Assembly (NCBI GenBank): GCA_964397565.1
Contig: CAYNJC010000023.1
Span: forward strand, 1-64,000
Length of the DNA stretch: 64,000 bases
Direction of reading: 5' to 3'
Source: JAPLST01 sp964397565
GTDB taxonomy: Bacteria; Auribacterota; UBA3054; JAPLST01
The notes under the pieces were generated by a model, which ran no database searches, was not told the origin of the DNA, and saw only the letters and a program-made list of their open reading frames with translations. Shown here piece after piece: positions 18,972 to 28,315 of the stretch. The stretch's first letter is position 1. Each line of letters starts with the position of its first letter. Position numbers and translations under genes: made by a program.

Positions 18972-20015
18972 CTAGCGCGTCAAGCGCCGGACCGAGTCGC
19001 GCGCAATCAATTGCACCGGGCACATCAGATGGGTGGTGGGCGTGTGTGCGCGTGTGTGTTCCTGCAACATGGTGACTGCCGCGCGGGTCATTTCCGCGAT
19101 CGGCTGTTCAAAGGTGGTGAGTGCGGGGGTGGTATGTTGCACGGCCAGGGCATTGTCAAACCCGATCAGGGAGAGGTCGTGCGGGCAGCGGAGGTGCAGT
19201 GCATGGCACGCCTGCAGCACGCCCAAGGCGATTTCATCACTGGCACAAAAGAGCGCGGTCGGGCGCGGTGTGCGTGCGAGCAACGCGCGTGCGGCGGCAT
19301 AGCCTTCGCGAATACCGTAGTCGCAATGGGCGAACCAGCGCGGCCGCAGCCGCACGCCGCAGGCGCGCAGGTGCCGGCGATAGCCGTGCGTGCGATCAAT
19401 CGCGTTACGCGAATCATGCCGGCCACACAACATGCCCAGCGCGGTGTGCCCATGCTGGAGAAAGTACGCGGCGGCCTGGCGCCCGGCATCCAGATTGTCG
19501 GCGTCAACACAGGCGGCGCCCGGTGGCGCGTCGCTGTTGAGAAACACGACCGGCGGCGCCGCCGGGGTGGCTGGCAGCACCAAGCGGCAGACGCGCGGCA
19601 CACCCGCCAGAATCAGGCCGTCAACTGCCAGTTGGCGCAGCAATTCGTCGGTTGATTTGCCCGCATCATCACGGCCGAGGAAGTGCACTTTGAGATCATA
19701 GCCGACGTCGTGCACCGCTGCGACAGTGTGCACAATGACGCGCGTGTCATACGCGCTTTCAATGAAATGGGTGGTGGGCGGAAAGACCAGGGCGAACGAC
19801 TGTGACGAGCCGCCGCCGAGCGCGCGCGCAAATGGATTGGGGCGATACTTGCGGGCAGCCGCGACGCGCAGGATACGCGCGCGGGTGTCTGGATTGACCA
19901 GGTGCGCCTGCTCACTGTTGAGGGCGCGCGAAACGGTCGCCGGCGAGACGCGCGCCGCCGCGGCGACATCGCGAATCGAGACGGCCTCTTTCACAGAAGG
20001 GATGGTGGCGCTCAT
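18972..20015 (-). CDS. LacI-family transcription regulator of the alpha-glucan locus
   Basis: 347 residues. An N-terminal LacI helix-turn-helix (SIRDVAAAARVSPATVSRALN) and hinge helix are followed by a periplasmic-binding-like sugar domain (FALVFPPTTHF, DGLILAGVP, CDYGIREGYAAARALL, CASDEIALGVL, LSLIGFDNA). It is divergent from the glycoside hydrolase operon and a perfect LacI-type operator lies at that operon's promoter, so it most likely represses the operon and is released by an alpha-gluco-oligosaccharide. The ligand is inferred from the neighbours. Confidence 0.9.
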   Translation of the reverse strand: MSATIPSVKEAVSIRDVAAAARVSPATVSRALNSEQAHLVNPDTRARILRVAAARKYRPNPFARALGGGSSQSFALVFPPTTHFIESAYDTRVIVHTVAAVHDVGYDLKVHFLGRDDAGKSTDELLRQLAVDGLILAGVPRVCRLVLPATPAAPPVVFLNSDAPPGAACVDADNLDAGRQAAAYFLQHGHTALGMLCGRHDSRNAIDRTHGYRRHLRACGVRLRPRWFAHCDYGIREGYAAARALLARTPRPTALFCASDEIALGVLQACHALHLRCPHDLSLIGFDNALAVQHTTPALTTFEQPIAEMTRAAVTMLQEHTRAHTPTTHLMCPVQLIARDSVRRLTR

Positions 20016-20083
20016 CGGAGTACGGTCGTATATCGGGGTTACCGGCCATTATGGTAGCAAATGCGCGTGTCGAAGTAAAGGGG

Positions 20084-20161
20084 CGCTTGACACAGGGGGG
20101 CGCTTGACACAGGGGGGCGCTTGACACAGGGGGGCGCTTGACACAGGGGGGCGCTTGACAC
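20084..20161 (+). repeat. 17-bp tandem repeat carrying -35 boxes
   Basis: Four perfect 17-bp units (CGCTTGACACAGGGGGG, at 20084, 20101, 20118 and 20135) plus a fifth partial unit (20152-20161). Each contains TTGACA. The last TTGACA is the -35 box of the operon promoter. Confidence 0.95.
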
Positions 20162-20183
20162 GCGCCCGAAAGTATGCTATACT
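20155..20183 (+). promoter_or_regulatory. Promoter of the alpha-glucan operon
   Basis: TTGACA (20155-20160), exactly 17 nt ending in TGC, TATACT (20178-20183). Four more TTGACA boxes lie upstream at 17-bp steps. The predicted RNA start, near 20190, falls inside the operator. Confidence 0.92.
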
Positions 20184-20196
20184 GAAACCGGTTTCA
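20183..20196. promoter_or_regulatory. LacI-type operator
   Basis: TGAAACCGGTTTCA, a perfect 14-bp palindrome with the central CG usual for LacI/GalR-family sites. It sits directly on the expected transcription start, a position suited to repression. Confidence 0.88.
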
Positions 20197-20268
20197 TTGC
20201 ACAAGTGCCGTTTGCCGCGGCAGTGGAACGCAATGAACTCCTTTAACCATCATGTCAGGAGAACAACT

Positions 20269-21009
20269 ATGCAACACCGTCTTTTGTTTCTCGCGCTGTG
20301 CTCGGCTGGCGCGCTGCTGGCCGCGACCATCGGCACAGATTCTGCCGCGAACTATGCCGGCGACGGCTTCACCAACGGCGCCAACCAAGGCACCGGCTTT
20401 CAAGCGTGGAACATCTTCACTGAAGGCAGTGGCGGTACTTGGATTGGCGACTCCACCTTTGGTTGCGGCGACATCAACACGTCCGGCCAGTCGTTCGGTA
20501 TGTGGGGCAATGTAGGCGGCGCCAACTATGTCCACTGCTACCGCCAGTTTGCCGGCGGCGCGCTGGTAGCCGGGCAGAAATTTTCCTGCCGGCTGACAGT
20601 CAACTGGCGCAACGGCAACAAAGGCCTCGACATTCTGGGCAGCGGCAGCGTCATCTTCAACGTCAATATCGGCGGCGATGATTACAACTATCATGTGACG
20701 AATGCGCCCAGCACAAGCCTTGGTTGGGTCTGGGGCGAAAAATCGATCATCGATTGCACCTTCGAACAGAAGGCCGGCAATGTGCTCGGCGTAGCGCTCA
20801 CGCGCACCAGCGGCGGCACCACCAACGAGTTTACGAGCGATTTTTCCATGCCCAATCCCGCGGACGAACTCCAGTGGTACTGCGGCGCCACGGATGCCGG
20901 TTCGGATAACAATAACTTCTACGCCAATAGTCTGGTGATCATGCCGGAGCCAGCCGCGTTGCTGGCATTGGCACTGTGCGCGAGTCTGGTCGTCCGCGCG
21001 CGCCGTTAA
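20269..21009 (+). CDS. Secreted PEP-CTERM protein, first gene of the alpha-glucan operon
   Basis: 246 residues. Signal peptide (LLFLALCSAGALLAA), then a Gly/Asn-rich beta-type domain (about residues 20-220), then a PEP-CTERM tail: MPEPAALLALALCA, a hydrophobic helix, and RARR. The tail would be processed by an exosortase, fixing or releasing the protein at the envelope. ATG 20269 is set by AGGAG seven bases upstream; an earlier ATG at 20233 lacks one and would spoil the signal peptide. No catalytic motif is seen. A glucan-binding role is suggested only by its place as first gene behind the regulated promoter. Confidence 0.8.
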   Translation: MQHRLLFLALCSAGALLAATIGTDSAANYAGDGFTNGANQGTGFQAWNIFTEGSGGTWIGDSTFGCGDINTSGQSFGMWGNVGGANYVHCYRQFAGGALVAGQKFSCRLTVNWRNGNKGLDILGSGSVIFNVNIGGDDYNYHVTNAPSTSLGWVWGEKSIIDCTFEQKAGNVLGVALTRTSGGTTNEFTSDFSMPNPADELQWYCGATDAGSDNNNFYANSLVIMPEPAALLALALCASLVVRARR

Positions 21010-21035
21010 GCACCTGATCTGCGTGTGAATCGTGA

Positions 21036-21062
21036 CGGCGGCAGCGCACTTGGCTGCCGCCG
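21036..21062 (+). other. Intergenic hairpin between first and second operon genes
   Basis: GGCGGCAGC (21037-21045) pairs with GCTGCCGCC (21053-21061), plus one more C-G pair; no U-tract follows. Such a hairpin could stabilise or process the mRNA so the first gene is expressed more strongly than those downstream. Confidence 0.55.
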
Positions 21063-21092
21063 CACGGTCACCTCACCTTGGACATTTGCCGC

Positions 21093-24000
21093 ATGCACAG
21101 CAACACGCGGAGAAGTTTGTGCACCTTGGCACTGCTGATATTGGCAGCCGTCATGATCCGCATTGCCACCGCGGCACCCGTGCAACTTGATGACGTCTGG
21201 GTGGACGCCAGTCGCTACGCGCCTGGCGCGACGGTCCAAGGCAGCGCCGTGCTGCGCAACACCAGCGGCGCCGCCGTCATCTGCACCGTCGCCGTGCAGG
21301 TGACGCAGCTGGCGACGCCGGTCGCAACGGTGACCGCGCCGCCCGTGCTGGTGCCAGCCGCCGGCGTGACCACGGCAACGTTTGCCTGGCTGCCGCCCGC
21401 GCGCGATTTCACCGGCTATTTGCTGGAGCTCAGTGCCACGGCCGGCGGCGTGACCTCCGCGCCGCTGAGCACGGCCGTGGACGTGTCGTCCGACTGGCAC
21501 GTCTTCCCGCGCTATGGCTATCTTTCCGCTTACGGCGCGCTCAGCACGACTGAGATTAACGCGACCATCGAGCAGCTCAACCGCTATCATCTCAACGGGC
21601 TGCAGTTCTACGACTGGCAGAACTACAAGCACCACATCCCGTTGGCGGGCACGGTTGCCGATCCGGCGTCAAGCTGGCCTGACATTGCCAACCGCGACAA
21701 TCGTTTTCTGACGGTGACACGCTATCTCACCGCCGCGCATGCACGCCGCATGACGTGCATGAATTACAACTTGCTGTATGGCGCCTCGTCGAACTGCTAT
21801 GCCGATGGGCTGCAACCGCAATGGGGCTTGTATGACGACGCCGCGCACACGACGCAGATGACGCACGGACCGCTGCCCGGCAGCTGGGCCACGCCGTACA
21901 TCAACGTGTTCAACCCCCTCCACGCCGACTGGCGCAACTGGATTTTCAGCGAGGAGGAAAAAGTCTTCAAGGTGTTTGGCTTTGATGGCTGGCATGTCGA
22001 CCAGTTGGGCAGGAACGGCTACAGTTGGGAGGGCGCCGGCATTGACATGGCGTCCGCCTATGGCTCATTTTTGAGCGCGGCGCGCACGCGCCTTGGCAAA
22101 CGCTATACCTTCAATGCCGTGAACGAGTGGGGCAACGCCAACGTGGCCGACACGGTCGACTTCATGTACGTCGAAGTCTGGCCGGGCAGCAGCGAGACGT
22201 ACAGCCGTTATCTCGGCTTTCAGTGGATGTTTGAGCATTGCCGGACCTGGTCGGGCAACCTGAAGAATATTGTCTTTGCCGCCTATATGAATCGCAACGC
22301 CGCCACGTTCAACACCACGTCGGTGCTGCTGGCGGACGCCGCCATCTACGCCACCGGCGGCGCGCATCTCGAACTGGGTGATCACGGCTTGCTGGGCAAT
22401 GAGTACTTCCCCAACACCACGAAGACCGCCAGCGCCACGCTGATGATGCGCCTGCGCCGCTATTACGACGTCATTACCGCCTATCAAAACATGCTGCGCG
22501 ACCGCGATGTCGTCAGCATCACGCGCGATGTTGCGTCGGCGATGCTGCCGCTCAGCACCTGGGACGAGCCCGGGCACGTCTGGAGCTTTGCGCGCCAGAA
22601 GCGCAACATGGAAATCCTGCACCTGATCAATTTGACGTCACTGACCACCAATGCCTGGAACGACGCCAACGGCACCTACGCCGCGCCGGCCGTGATCAGC
22701 AACGCCACGATTCAGTACTTCACCGACCGGCAGATCGATAGCGTGACCTTGGTGTCGCCCGATTATGCCCTCGGCGCGCCGGTCGCGGTGGCGTTCAGCA
22801 CGAATCCCGTTGGCGGGCGCGCGTGTGTCACCTGTCCCCTGCCCTTCCTGCAATATTGGAGCATGCTGCTGTTTCGCACTGCGCCACGCACCCATTACAT
22901 TAGTGCCGGCGCGCAACACACCTTTGACGGGCGGACGCCGGCCACGGCGTTTCGCACCATTTATGAGGCCGATCAAGCAATCAGCTACGGCAACGGTGAC
23001 ACCGTCTTGATTGATGCGGGCACGACCAACGGCGCGCTCGGCTATGTCTACAACAGCGGCGGGCCGGCCGGCGCGGTCTCGCGTTTCCAGCGCCTGCGCG
23101 ACGCCACAACGGCCAACGACATCACCATTGCCGGCATCAACGGCATGCCGGTGATTGTGGCCGAATATCCGCCGGTGCAGTTGCATGGCGTGCGCTACAA
23201 TTGCACGATCAGCAACCTTGCGTTCGTGGTCAGCAACGGCCCGGCCGTCGCGGTGGCGAACCAAAGCAGTTATGCCGCTGATCCGAGTGTCGGCGCGAGC
23301 GCGCGTTGGTATCCGGCCAGTGGCGGCAACATAGTGATTGCGCAGTGTCTGATCTCGAATCTGACGGCCGCGTCGGCAATTGTCTTCGGCGTCAACGGCT
23401 CCTTTGGCGGGCGCGAGAATGCCGACATCTACACGGTGATCAAAGGCGCGCAGATCATCGGCAACCGGATCCACGTGGCGGGCGCGGGCGCCGTGGCCGG
23501 CGCGCTGCGCTTCAACCAGTATGGCGGCGGTACGGACGTGCTGATCGCCAACAACGCCATCCGCGGCCCGGGCATGAGTGCCAGCGGCGCGGCGGATGCC
23601 ATCACTGTGGCGTGGAACAGCGGCAAGGACACGGCCTTTGTGATCAGCAACAATCAGATCCATGGCTGGTCCGGTCACGCGCTGGCGCTGGATATCGGCG
23701 CCAGCGAGATCCGCGAAAACGTGATCTGGGATGTCGGCGGCCCGGCCGTGCAAGTGGATGGCGGCGTGGCCGGCGGCACGCCCAATATTTTTGTGAACAA
23801 CACGATTTGGAATGTGAATGGCAATTGCGCCCAGACGCAATATGACAGCACAGCGACGAATTGGTGGATCAACAACCTGTTCCTGCGGGGCGCGGTGGGC
23901 GCCTATGTTTGCTGGAGCGGTGGTGGCGCGCGCAACATGTTTGACGCCTGCCTGAGCTATGATGTGACGCAGATGTACAACACCGATGCCACAGAAGCCG

Positions 24001-24245
24001 GCGCGAATTACTGGTACTACGATCCCGGCGTGCTGACGACCAATCGGAACAGCGACGCGTTTCTCGCATTGGAGTATCACACGTCGAGCACGCAGGCGTT
24101 GTACTGCGGGTCGGCGCGGTATGGCGGCCGGAACTGGCTGGGCGTGGGCGGCGGCATCCAAGGCGGCGCGCCGCTGGATATTCCTGAACCGATGGCGGCG
24201 CTCGTGCTGCTCGTTTGCCTGCCTGCATGGTGGAGACAGCGATGA
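21093..24245 (+). CDS. GH66 dextranase-like enzyme fused to a beta-helix domain, PEP-CTERM
   Basis: 1050 residues. Signal peptide to about residue 28; a beta-sandwich (30-130); then a GH66 barrel (about 135-560). The barrel contains GFDGWHVDQLG, whose Asp303 fits the GH66 nucleophile, and FNAVNEWG, whose Glu345 fits the acid/base. GH66 enzymes cut alpha-1,6-glucan (dextran) or form cyclic isomaltooligosaccharides. Residues about 610-1020 form a right-handed beta-helix of the pectate-lyase-like type (repeated NCTISNLAFVV, NNAIRGPGM and FVISNNQIHG style turns). A PEP-CTERM tail follows (IPEPMAALVLLVCL, then WWRQR). ATG 21093 replaces a longer TTG start. The stop overlaps the next start by ATGA. 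Confidence 0.85.
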   Translation: MHSNTRRSLCTLALLILAAVMIRIATAAPVQLDDVWVDASRYAPGATVQGSAVLRNTSGAAVICTVAVQVTQLATPVATVTAPPVLVPAAGVTTATFAWLPPARDFTGYLLELSATAGGVTSAPLSTAVDVSSDWHVFPRYGYLSAYGALSTTEINATIEQLNRYHLNGLQFYDWQNYKHHIPLAGTVADPASSWPDIANRDNRFLTVTRYLTAAHARRMTCMNYNLLYGASSNCYADGLQPQWGLYDDAAHTTQMTHGPLPGSWATPYINVFNPLHADWRNWIFSEEEKVFKVFGFDGWHVDQLGRNGYSWEGAGIDMASAYGSFLSAARTRLGKRYTFNAVNEWGNANVADTVDFMYVEVWPGSSETYSRYLGFQWMFEHCRTWSGNLKNIVFAAYMNRNAATFNTTSVLLADAAIYATGGAHLELGDHGLLGNEYFPNTTKTASATLMMRLRRYYDVITAYQNMLRDRDVVSITRDVASAMLPLSTWDEPGHVWSFARQKRNMEILHLINLTSLTTNAWNDANGTYAAPAVISNATIQYFTDRQIDSVTLVSPDYALGAPVAVAFSTNPVGGRACVTCPLPFLQYWSMLLFRTAPRTHYISAGAQHTFDGRTPATAFRTIYEADQAISYGNGDTVLIDAGTTNGALGYVYNSGGPAGAVSRFQRLRDATTANDITIAGINGMPVIVAEYPPVQLHGVRYNCTISNLAFVVSNGPAVAVANQSSYAADPSVGASARWYPASGGNIVIAQCLISNLTAASAIVFGVNGSFGGRENADIYTVIKGAQIIGNRIHVAGAGAVAGALRFNQYGGGTDVLIANNAIRGPGMSASGAADAITVAWNSGKDTAFVISNNQIHGWSGHALALDIGASEIRENVIWDVGGPAVQVDGGVAGGTPNIFVNNTIWNVNGNCAQTQYDSTATNWWINNLFLRGAVGAYVCWSGGGARNMFDACLSYDVTQMYNTDATEAGANYWYYDPGVLTTNRNSDAFLALEYHTSSTQALYCGSARYGGRNWLGVGGGIQGGAPLDIPEPMAALVLLVCLPAWWRQR

Positions 24246-26398
24246 AGGCCCTGGGTGTGCTGGTGCTGATCGCCTGTGCGGTCAGCGTTTCCACCAGTGC
24301 GGCGGCGGTGCGCGCATGGCATCTGGTCAAGGGCGCGCCGGCGCACCCCTATCCGCTAGTCACTGCAGTGCTGGCAAGCAATCTGTGGCATGCCAACGTT
24401 GGTCTGCCCGCGCCCCAGGTGACCATTGGCAGAACGAATGCCACCATTGCAATCGCGCTCACGGCGAACGAGGCGCTGGTGGGCGCCGGCAATTTGAATG
24501 TGCGTGGAACCCGCCGGGTCGTGTGGTGCGAGGACACCTATGCGTCGCACGATCCGGCCTATTTTGTCAGCTCATTTTTGGTTAGCTCGCGCGGCTACGG
24601 CATTTTCATCAATTGCAGCGGTCGGGTCGTGATGGATTGCGGCGCGAGCGATCCGCACACGCTGCGCATCACGGTGCCCGAACCGGGCATTGACGCCTAC
24701 GTGTTTCGCGGCACGCCGCAAGAAATCACCGCGGCTTATACGGCCTTGGTTGGCCGGCCGCGGCCGGTGCCGCCGTGGGTTTTCACGCCGTGGTTCTCGC
24801 GCAATTCATACATGAGCGCCCAGGAGATCGACCAGGTCCTGGCGGAAGGGCGCACGCGTGGATTTCGTCCCGGCGCCGTCGTGCTCGAGTGCTGGGCGGA
24901 GTCGCTGCAAAATTTCACCTTCGAGACCAATCGTTTTCCGCAGCCGGCCGTGTGGATCAATGGCCTGCACACGCAAGGCGTATACGTCGTCCTGTGGGAA
25001 ACCCCGAGCATTTGGACGCACGCGCCAAGCTATGCGGTGGCCCGGTCCAACGATTTTCTGGTGCGCAACGCCGATGGCAGCGAGTTGGTGGTGACCTGGC
25101 TGGAGGGCGGGCGCAAGATTGATTTCCGCAAGCCCGCCGCACGGCAGTGGTGGCAATCACTGCATGCGCCGCTGATTGCTATGGGCGTCGACGGCTTCAA
25201 GACCGATGGCGGCGAGCGCATGCCCGATCCGTTCTTCCACAATCTGCATCCGTACTATTATCAGAAGACGGTGTTCGACGCCTTCGCACAAGCAGGCCGC
25301 GCAGGGATCACCTTTGCCCGCTCCGCCAGTCCGCCCTGCGCGGGCTTGTCGACCGTCTGGGCCGGTGATCAACCGGCGGAATGGCCGTTTCTACCGACAC
25401 TCGTGCGCCTTGGTCTCGGCGCGGCCATCGCCGGCTTTCCGTTCTGGGGCCACGACATCGGCGGCTATTCCGGCACGCCCTCGCAGGAGTTGTATATCCG
25501 CTGGCTCCAGTTTGGCACTTTCTCCCCCATCATGCAGTTGCACGGCGTCACGCCGCGCGAGCCGTGGTATTTCGGCGACACGGCGGAGCGGATCGCCCGG
25601 AAGTACTTCGCCATTCGCGAACGCTTGCAGCCCTATCTCTTCGCCATGGCCAGCAATGTCTACAGTCATGGCGCGCCGTTGATGCGCCCCATGGCGTGGG
25701 CCTATCCGCAGTGTGCGGAAGCATGGAACGTGACCGATGCGTACCTGTTTGGCGAGACGTTGCTGGTCGCGCCGATAGTGAGACCGGCGCCGCGCGCACC
25801 CATTCCCGCGGCGCTGTTGCGCACGCCGGACGGCCAGCCCGGACTGCGCGGCGAGTATTTCAACAACATGCAGTGCAGCGGCGCGCCAGTTATTGTGCAG
25901 CGCACCGCCACGGTCGACTTCAACTGGCGGCAGGGCAAGCCCGCGGCCACGTCCGACGCCGATCATTTTTCCGCGCGCTGGAACGGCACGCTTGGGCCGA
26001 TGCCGACATCCGGCGTCTACGCCATCACGGTCGCCTGCGACGATGGCGCGCGCCTGTGGCTGGACGATGCGCTGGTCATTGACCAATGGGCGCACCGGCC
26101 CTTGGCGGAGCACACGGCCCTGGTCACGTTGACCAAGGGACAGACCTGTCGCATCAAGCTCGACTATTACGAAAATACCGGCGAGGCGCAATGCCGCCTG
26201 CTCTGGTCGCCGCCCGGGCCCGCGCAGGCGGCGCGCCGCGTCTGGCTGCCGCCCGGCACCTGGGTGGATGCCTGGTCGGGCACGCGCCACACCGGCCCCG
26301 GCTACGTCACCTGCCGCACCACTATTGAAAACCTGCCCGTCTTTATCGCGGCGCGCCACTACCGCGCACTGCACCGCGTCTTCGCCTCGCTTCCGTAA
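24242..26398 (+). CDS. Secreted GH31 alpha-glucosidase with PA14 insertion
   Basis: 718 residues. Signal peptide (LGVLVLIACAVSVSTSA); an N-terminal galactose-mutarotase-like sandwich; a GH31 barrel with RNSYMSAQEID, GFKTDGGER (Asp322 fits the nucleophile), VWAGDQPAEW (Asp as acid/base) and FPFWGHDIGGY; then a PA14 domain (about residues 535-650: GLRGEYFNNM, FSARWNGTLGPMPTSGVYAI, DDGARLWLDDALVIDQW) placed inside the C-terminal sandwich, which resumes at VWLPPGTWVDAWSG. It would remove glucose or transfer glucosyl units from glucan ends outside the cytoplasm. ATG 24242 has GGAG upstream and overlaps the GH66 stop. No PEP tail. Confidence 0.88.
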   Translation: MKALGVLVLIACAVSVSTSAAAVRAWHLVKGAPAHPYPLVTAVLASNLWHANVGLPAPQVTIGRTNATIAIALTANEALVGAGNLNVRGTRRVVWCEDTYASHDPAYFVSSFLVSSRGYGIFINCSGRVVMDCGASDPHTLRITVPEPGIDAYVFRGTPQEITAAYTALVGRPRPVPPWVFTPWFSRNSYMSAQEIDQVLAEGRTRGFRPGAVVLECWAESLQNFTFETNRFPQPAVWINGLHTQGVYVVLWETPSIWTHAPSYAVARSNDFLVRNADGSELVVTWLEGGRKIDFRKPAARQWWQSLHAPLIAMGVDGFKTDGGERMPDPFFHNLHPYYYQKTVFDAFAQAGRAGITFARSASPPCAGLSTVWAGDQPAEWPFLPTLVRLGLGAAIAGFPFWGHDIGGYSGTPSQELYIRWLQFGTFSPIMQLHGVTPREPWYFGDTAERIARKYFAIRERLQPYLFAMASNVYSHGAPLMRPMAWAYPQCAEAWNVTDAYLFGETLLVAPIVRPAPRAPIPAALLRTPDGQPGLRGEYFNNMQCSGAPVIVQRTATVDFNWRQGKPAATSDADHFSARWNGTLGPMPTSGVYAITVACDDGARLWLDDALVIDQWAHRPLAEHTALVTLTKGQTCRIKLDYYENTGEAQCRLLWSPPGPAQAARRVWLPPGTWVDAWSGTRHTGPGYVTCRTTIENLPVFIAARHYRALHRVFASLP

Positions 26399-26419
26399 CC
26401 CAACTTCCAGGAACACCAC

Positions 26420-28315
26420 ATGAGAATCGTATGCATCATCGCCGCATTCGCCTGTGCCTCACTGGCCCACGCCATCACCATTGACGGTGCCAACATCACC
26501 GGCGATTTTGCGCAGGCGGACGCCGCCACGTTTCAAGACACGCCGTCCAACTGGGGTTTTGAACGCTTCCTGGCCAGCATGTATGCCATGACGAACGACA
26601 CGGCGCTGTTGCTGGGCATCGGCGCAAACCTTGGCTGGGAGAGCATGACGCTGTTCTTCGATGTCGATCCCAATGCCGGCTCTAATGTCTATCCCGATTT
26701 CAGTGGCTACCTTGACGGCGAAGCGCGCGCCAAATTTACCGGCATGACCTTCGACACCAATTTCACGCCCGACCTTGCCATTACCTTTACGCGCTGGCAG
26801 AATGGGCAACCTGATGAAGGCTGCCATTTGGGTTGGCACAACATCAATCTGAAGCAATCCACCTCATGGGGCAAGCACAATAACACGCCCAACCCGTACG
26901 TGTTTACCAATGAAGGGGTCATCTTTGCCTTTGTCTCGGCCGGGTATCTGGACAGCACCAATTGGGTGCATGAATGGGATCTCGGTTTCGAGTTGAGCAT
27001 TCCGTTCACATGGTTGGCGCCGACCACCAACACGGTCAAGATCATGGCGCAAATCGACGGTTGGGATGGCCAATGGGTCGCCAACCAGACCTTGTCACCA
27101 AGTCATAATGACGAGAGTCTGACCAATTCATGGGCGCCGGACCGCCGCTACGATCTCATCCCTGGCCCGCAGTTCCTCACGATCGGCGCGCCGAGCATGC
27201 AACGCATCCTGCAGGCATCCGCCTCCCAATCGCAGACACGCCTGTTCGCGCTCAGTAGCGTCAATCAATTCGAGGCGCAGGCATTGGATGGCGTGCCGCC
27301 CTATACCTTCCAGTGGGATCTCGGCAACGGTTTCAGCACCAACATCGCGACTTTCACTTATGCTTATTCCGTTGACGGCGTCTATGGTGCGCGTGCCATA
27401 GTCAGCGACAGCGACGGCGGCGCCGTGACCGCCACGCTGGCCACGGTCACCGTCATGCCCGCCACGTTGGTGGATGGTTTGAATATTCCTGGCGATTTCG
27501 CCGGCCATGGCACGACGGTGGTGCAGGACACCGCCAGCAACTGGGGCGAGGCTAGCGTGCCCGGCACTGGTTCGGAACTCGACCGGTTGCACGCGTTTTC
27601 GCAAGAGGATATGTTGTATGCCGGCGTGTGCGGCAACATGTACACGGGCCTGACTGAACGCGTCTTGTGCGTCTTTATTGATGGCAGCCGCGCGAGCGGC
27701 ACCAACGTCATGCCGGCCGTGACCGCCGGCAATCCCGCCAAACTGGCCAATCTCGAGGGCCTGACGTTTGATGAGGGTTTCACACCGGATAAAGTCCTGC
27801 TCTTCTCGATTGGCGCCTGGTACGACTATTGGGTTGATTACTACGAGATCGATCTCAACACCAACACGTGGTGGTCCGACAAGACTGAATGGCACAGCAT
27901 CTTCGATCCGTTCCAGCGCAGCTATCAGCTCATCAGCAACGAGCTGGCCGGAATTGCGGCCTTTAACAATCTGAACACCGCCGCCAATCCGGCCAACGCC
28001 ACCAATGGCTTCGAATGCATGCTGCAGTACGACCTGCTCTATCACGGCATCCCGCCCGCCCAGCGCGACGACACTGTGCGGCTGCAGGCGGTGATCTTTA
28101 ACTATGCGACCGGCTATTTGGCTAACCAGTCCCTGCCGGGTATCGCTGGCAGCAGCGCCGGCTATGGTCCCGCCGCCAGTGTCAATTATGCCAGTGTGCC
28201 GGGCAATCAATTCATCGAGATTGCCGCGCCGGTCATCCCGGAGTGCAGCCTGTGCGGCGCACTGCTCATGGCGGCGTGCGCCCTTGCCCGCCGCGCGTGC
28301 GGGAACCACGCATGA
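26420..28315 (+). CDS. Secreted two-module protein with PKD-like linker and a PEC-type tail
   Basis: 631 residues. Signal peptide (MRIVCIIAAFACASLAHA). Two related modules begin ITIDGANITGDFAQ and LVDGLNIPGDFAGH, each followed by QDT.SNWG and both about 250-280 residues. A PKD/Ig-like domain lies between them (LDGVPPYTFQWDLGNG to VTVMPAT, about 285-350). The end, IPECSLCGALLMAACALARRACG, has the layout of a PEP-CTERM signal but Cys in place of the second Pro and several more cysteines. No catalytic residues are recognised. Between GH31 and GH13 genes, a glucan-binding or surface role is the best guess. Confidence 0.75.
   Translation: MRIVCIIAAFACASLAHAITIDGANITGDFAQADAATFQDTPSNWGFERFLASMYAMTNDTALLLGIGANLGWESMTLFFDVDPNAGSNVYPDFSGYLDGEARAKFTGMTFDTNFTPDLAITFTRWQNGQPDEGCHLGWHNINLKQSTSWGKHNNTPNPYVFTNEGVIFAFVSAGYLDSTNWVHEWDLGFELSIPFTWLAPTTNTVKIMAQIDGWDGQWVANQTLSPSHNDESLTNSWAPDRRYDLIPGPQFLTIGAPSMQRILQASASQSQTRLFALSSVNQFEAQALDGVPPYTFQWDLGNGFSTNIATFTYAYSVDGVYGARAIVSDSDGGAVTATLATVTVMPATLVDGLNIPGDFAGHGTTVVQDTASNWGEASVPGTGSELDRLHAFSQEDMLYAGVCGNMYTGLTERVLCVFIDGSRASGTNVMPAVTAGNPAKLANLEGLTFDEGFTPDKVLLFSIGAWYDYWVDYYEIDLNTNTWWSDKTEWHSIFDPFQRSYQLISNELAGIAAFNNLNTAANPANATNGFECMLQYDLLYHGIPPAQRDDTVRLQAVIFNYATGYLANQSLPGIAGSSAGYGPAASVNYASVPGNQFIEIAAPVIPECSLCGALLMAACALARRACGNHA

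Noticed and set aside
20084..20161. Tandem repeat as a CRISPR array
   Set aside because: Units are directly adjacent 17-mers without spacers, and no cas gene is present; it is promoter DNA.
22638..24161. 507-codon frame on the minus strand
   Set aside because: Antisense to the beta-helix part of the GH66 gene; composition (His/Arg/Ala-rich) is typical of a shadow.
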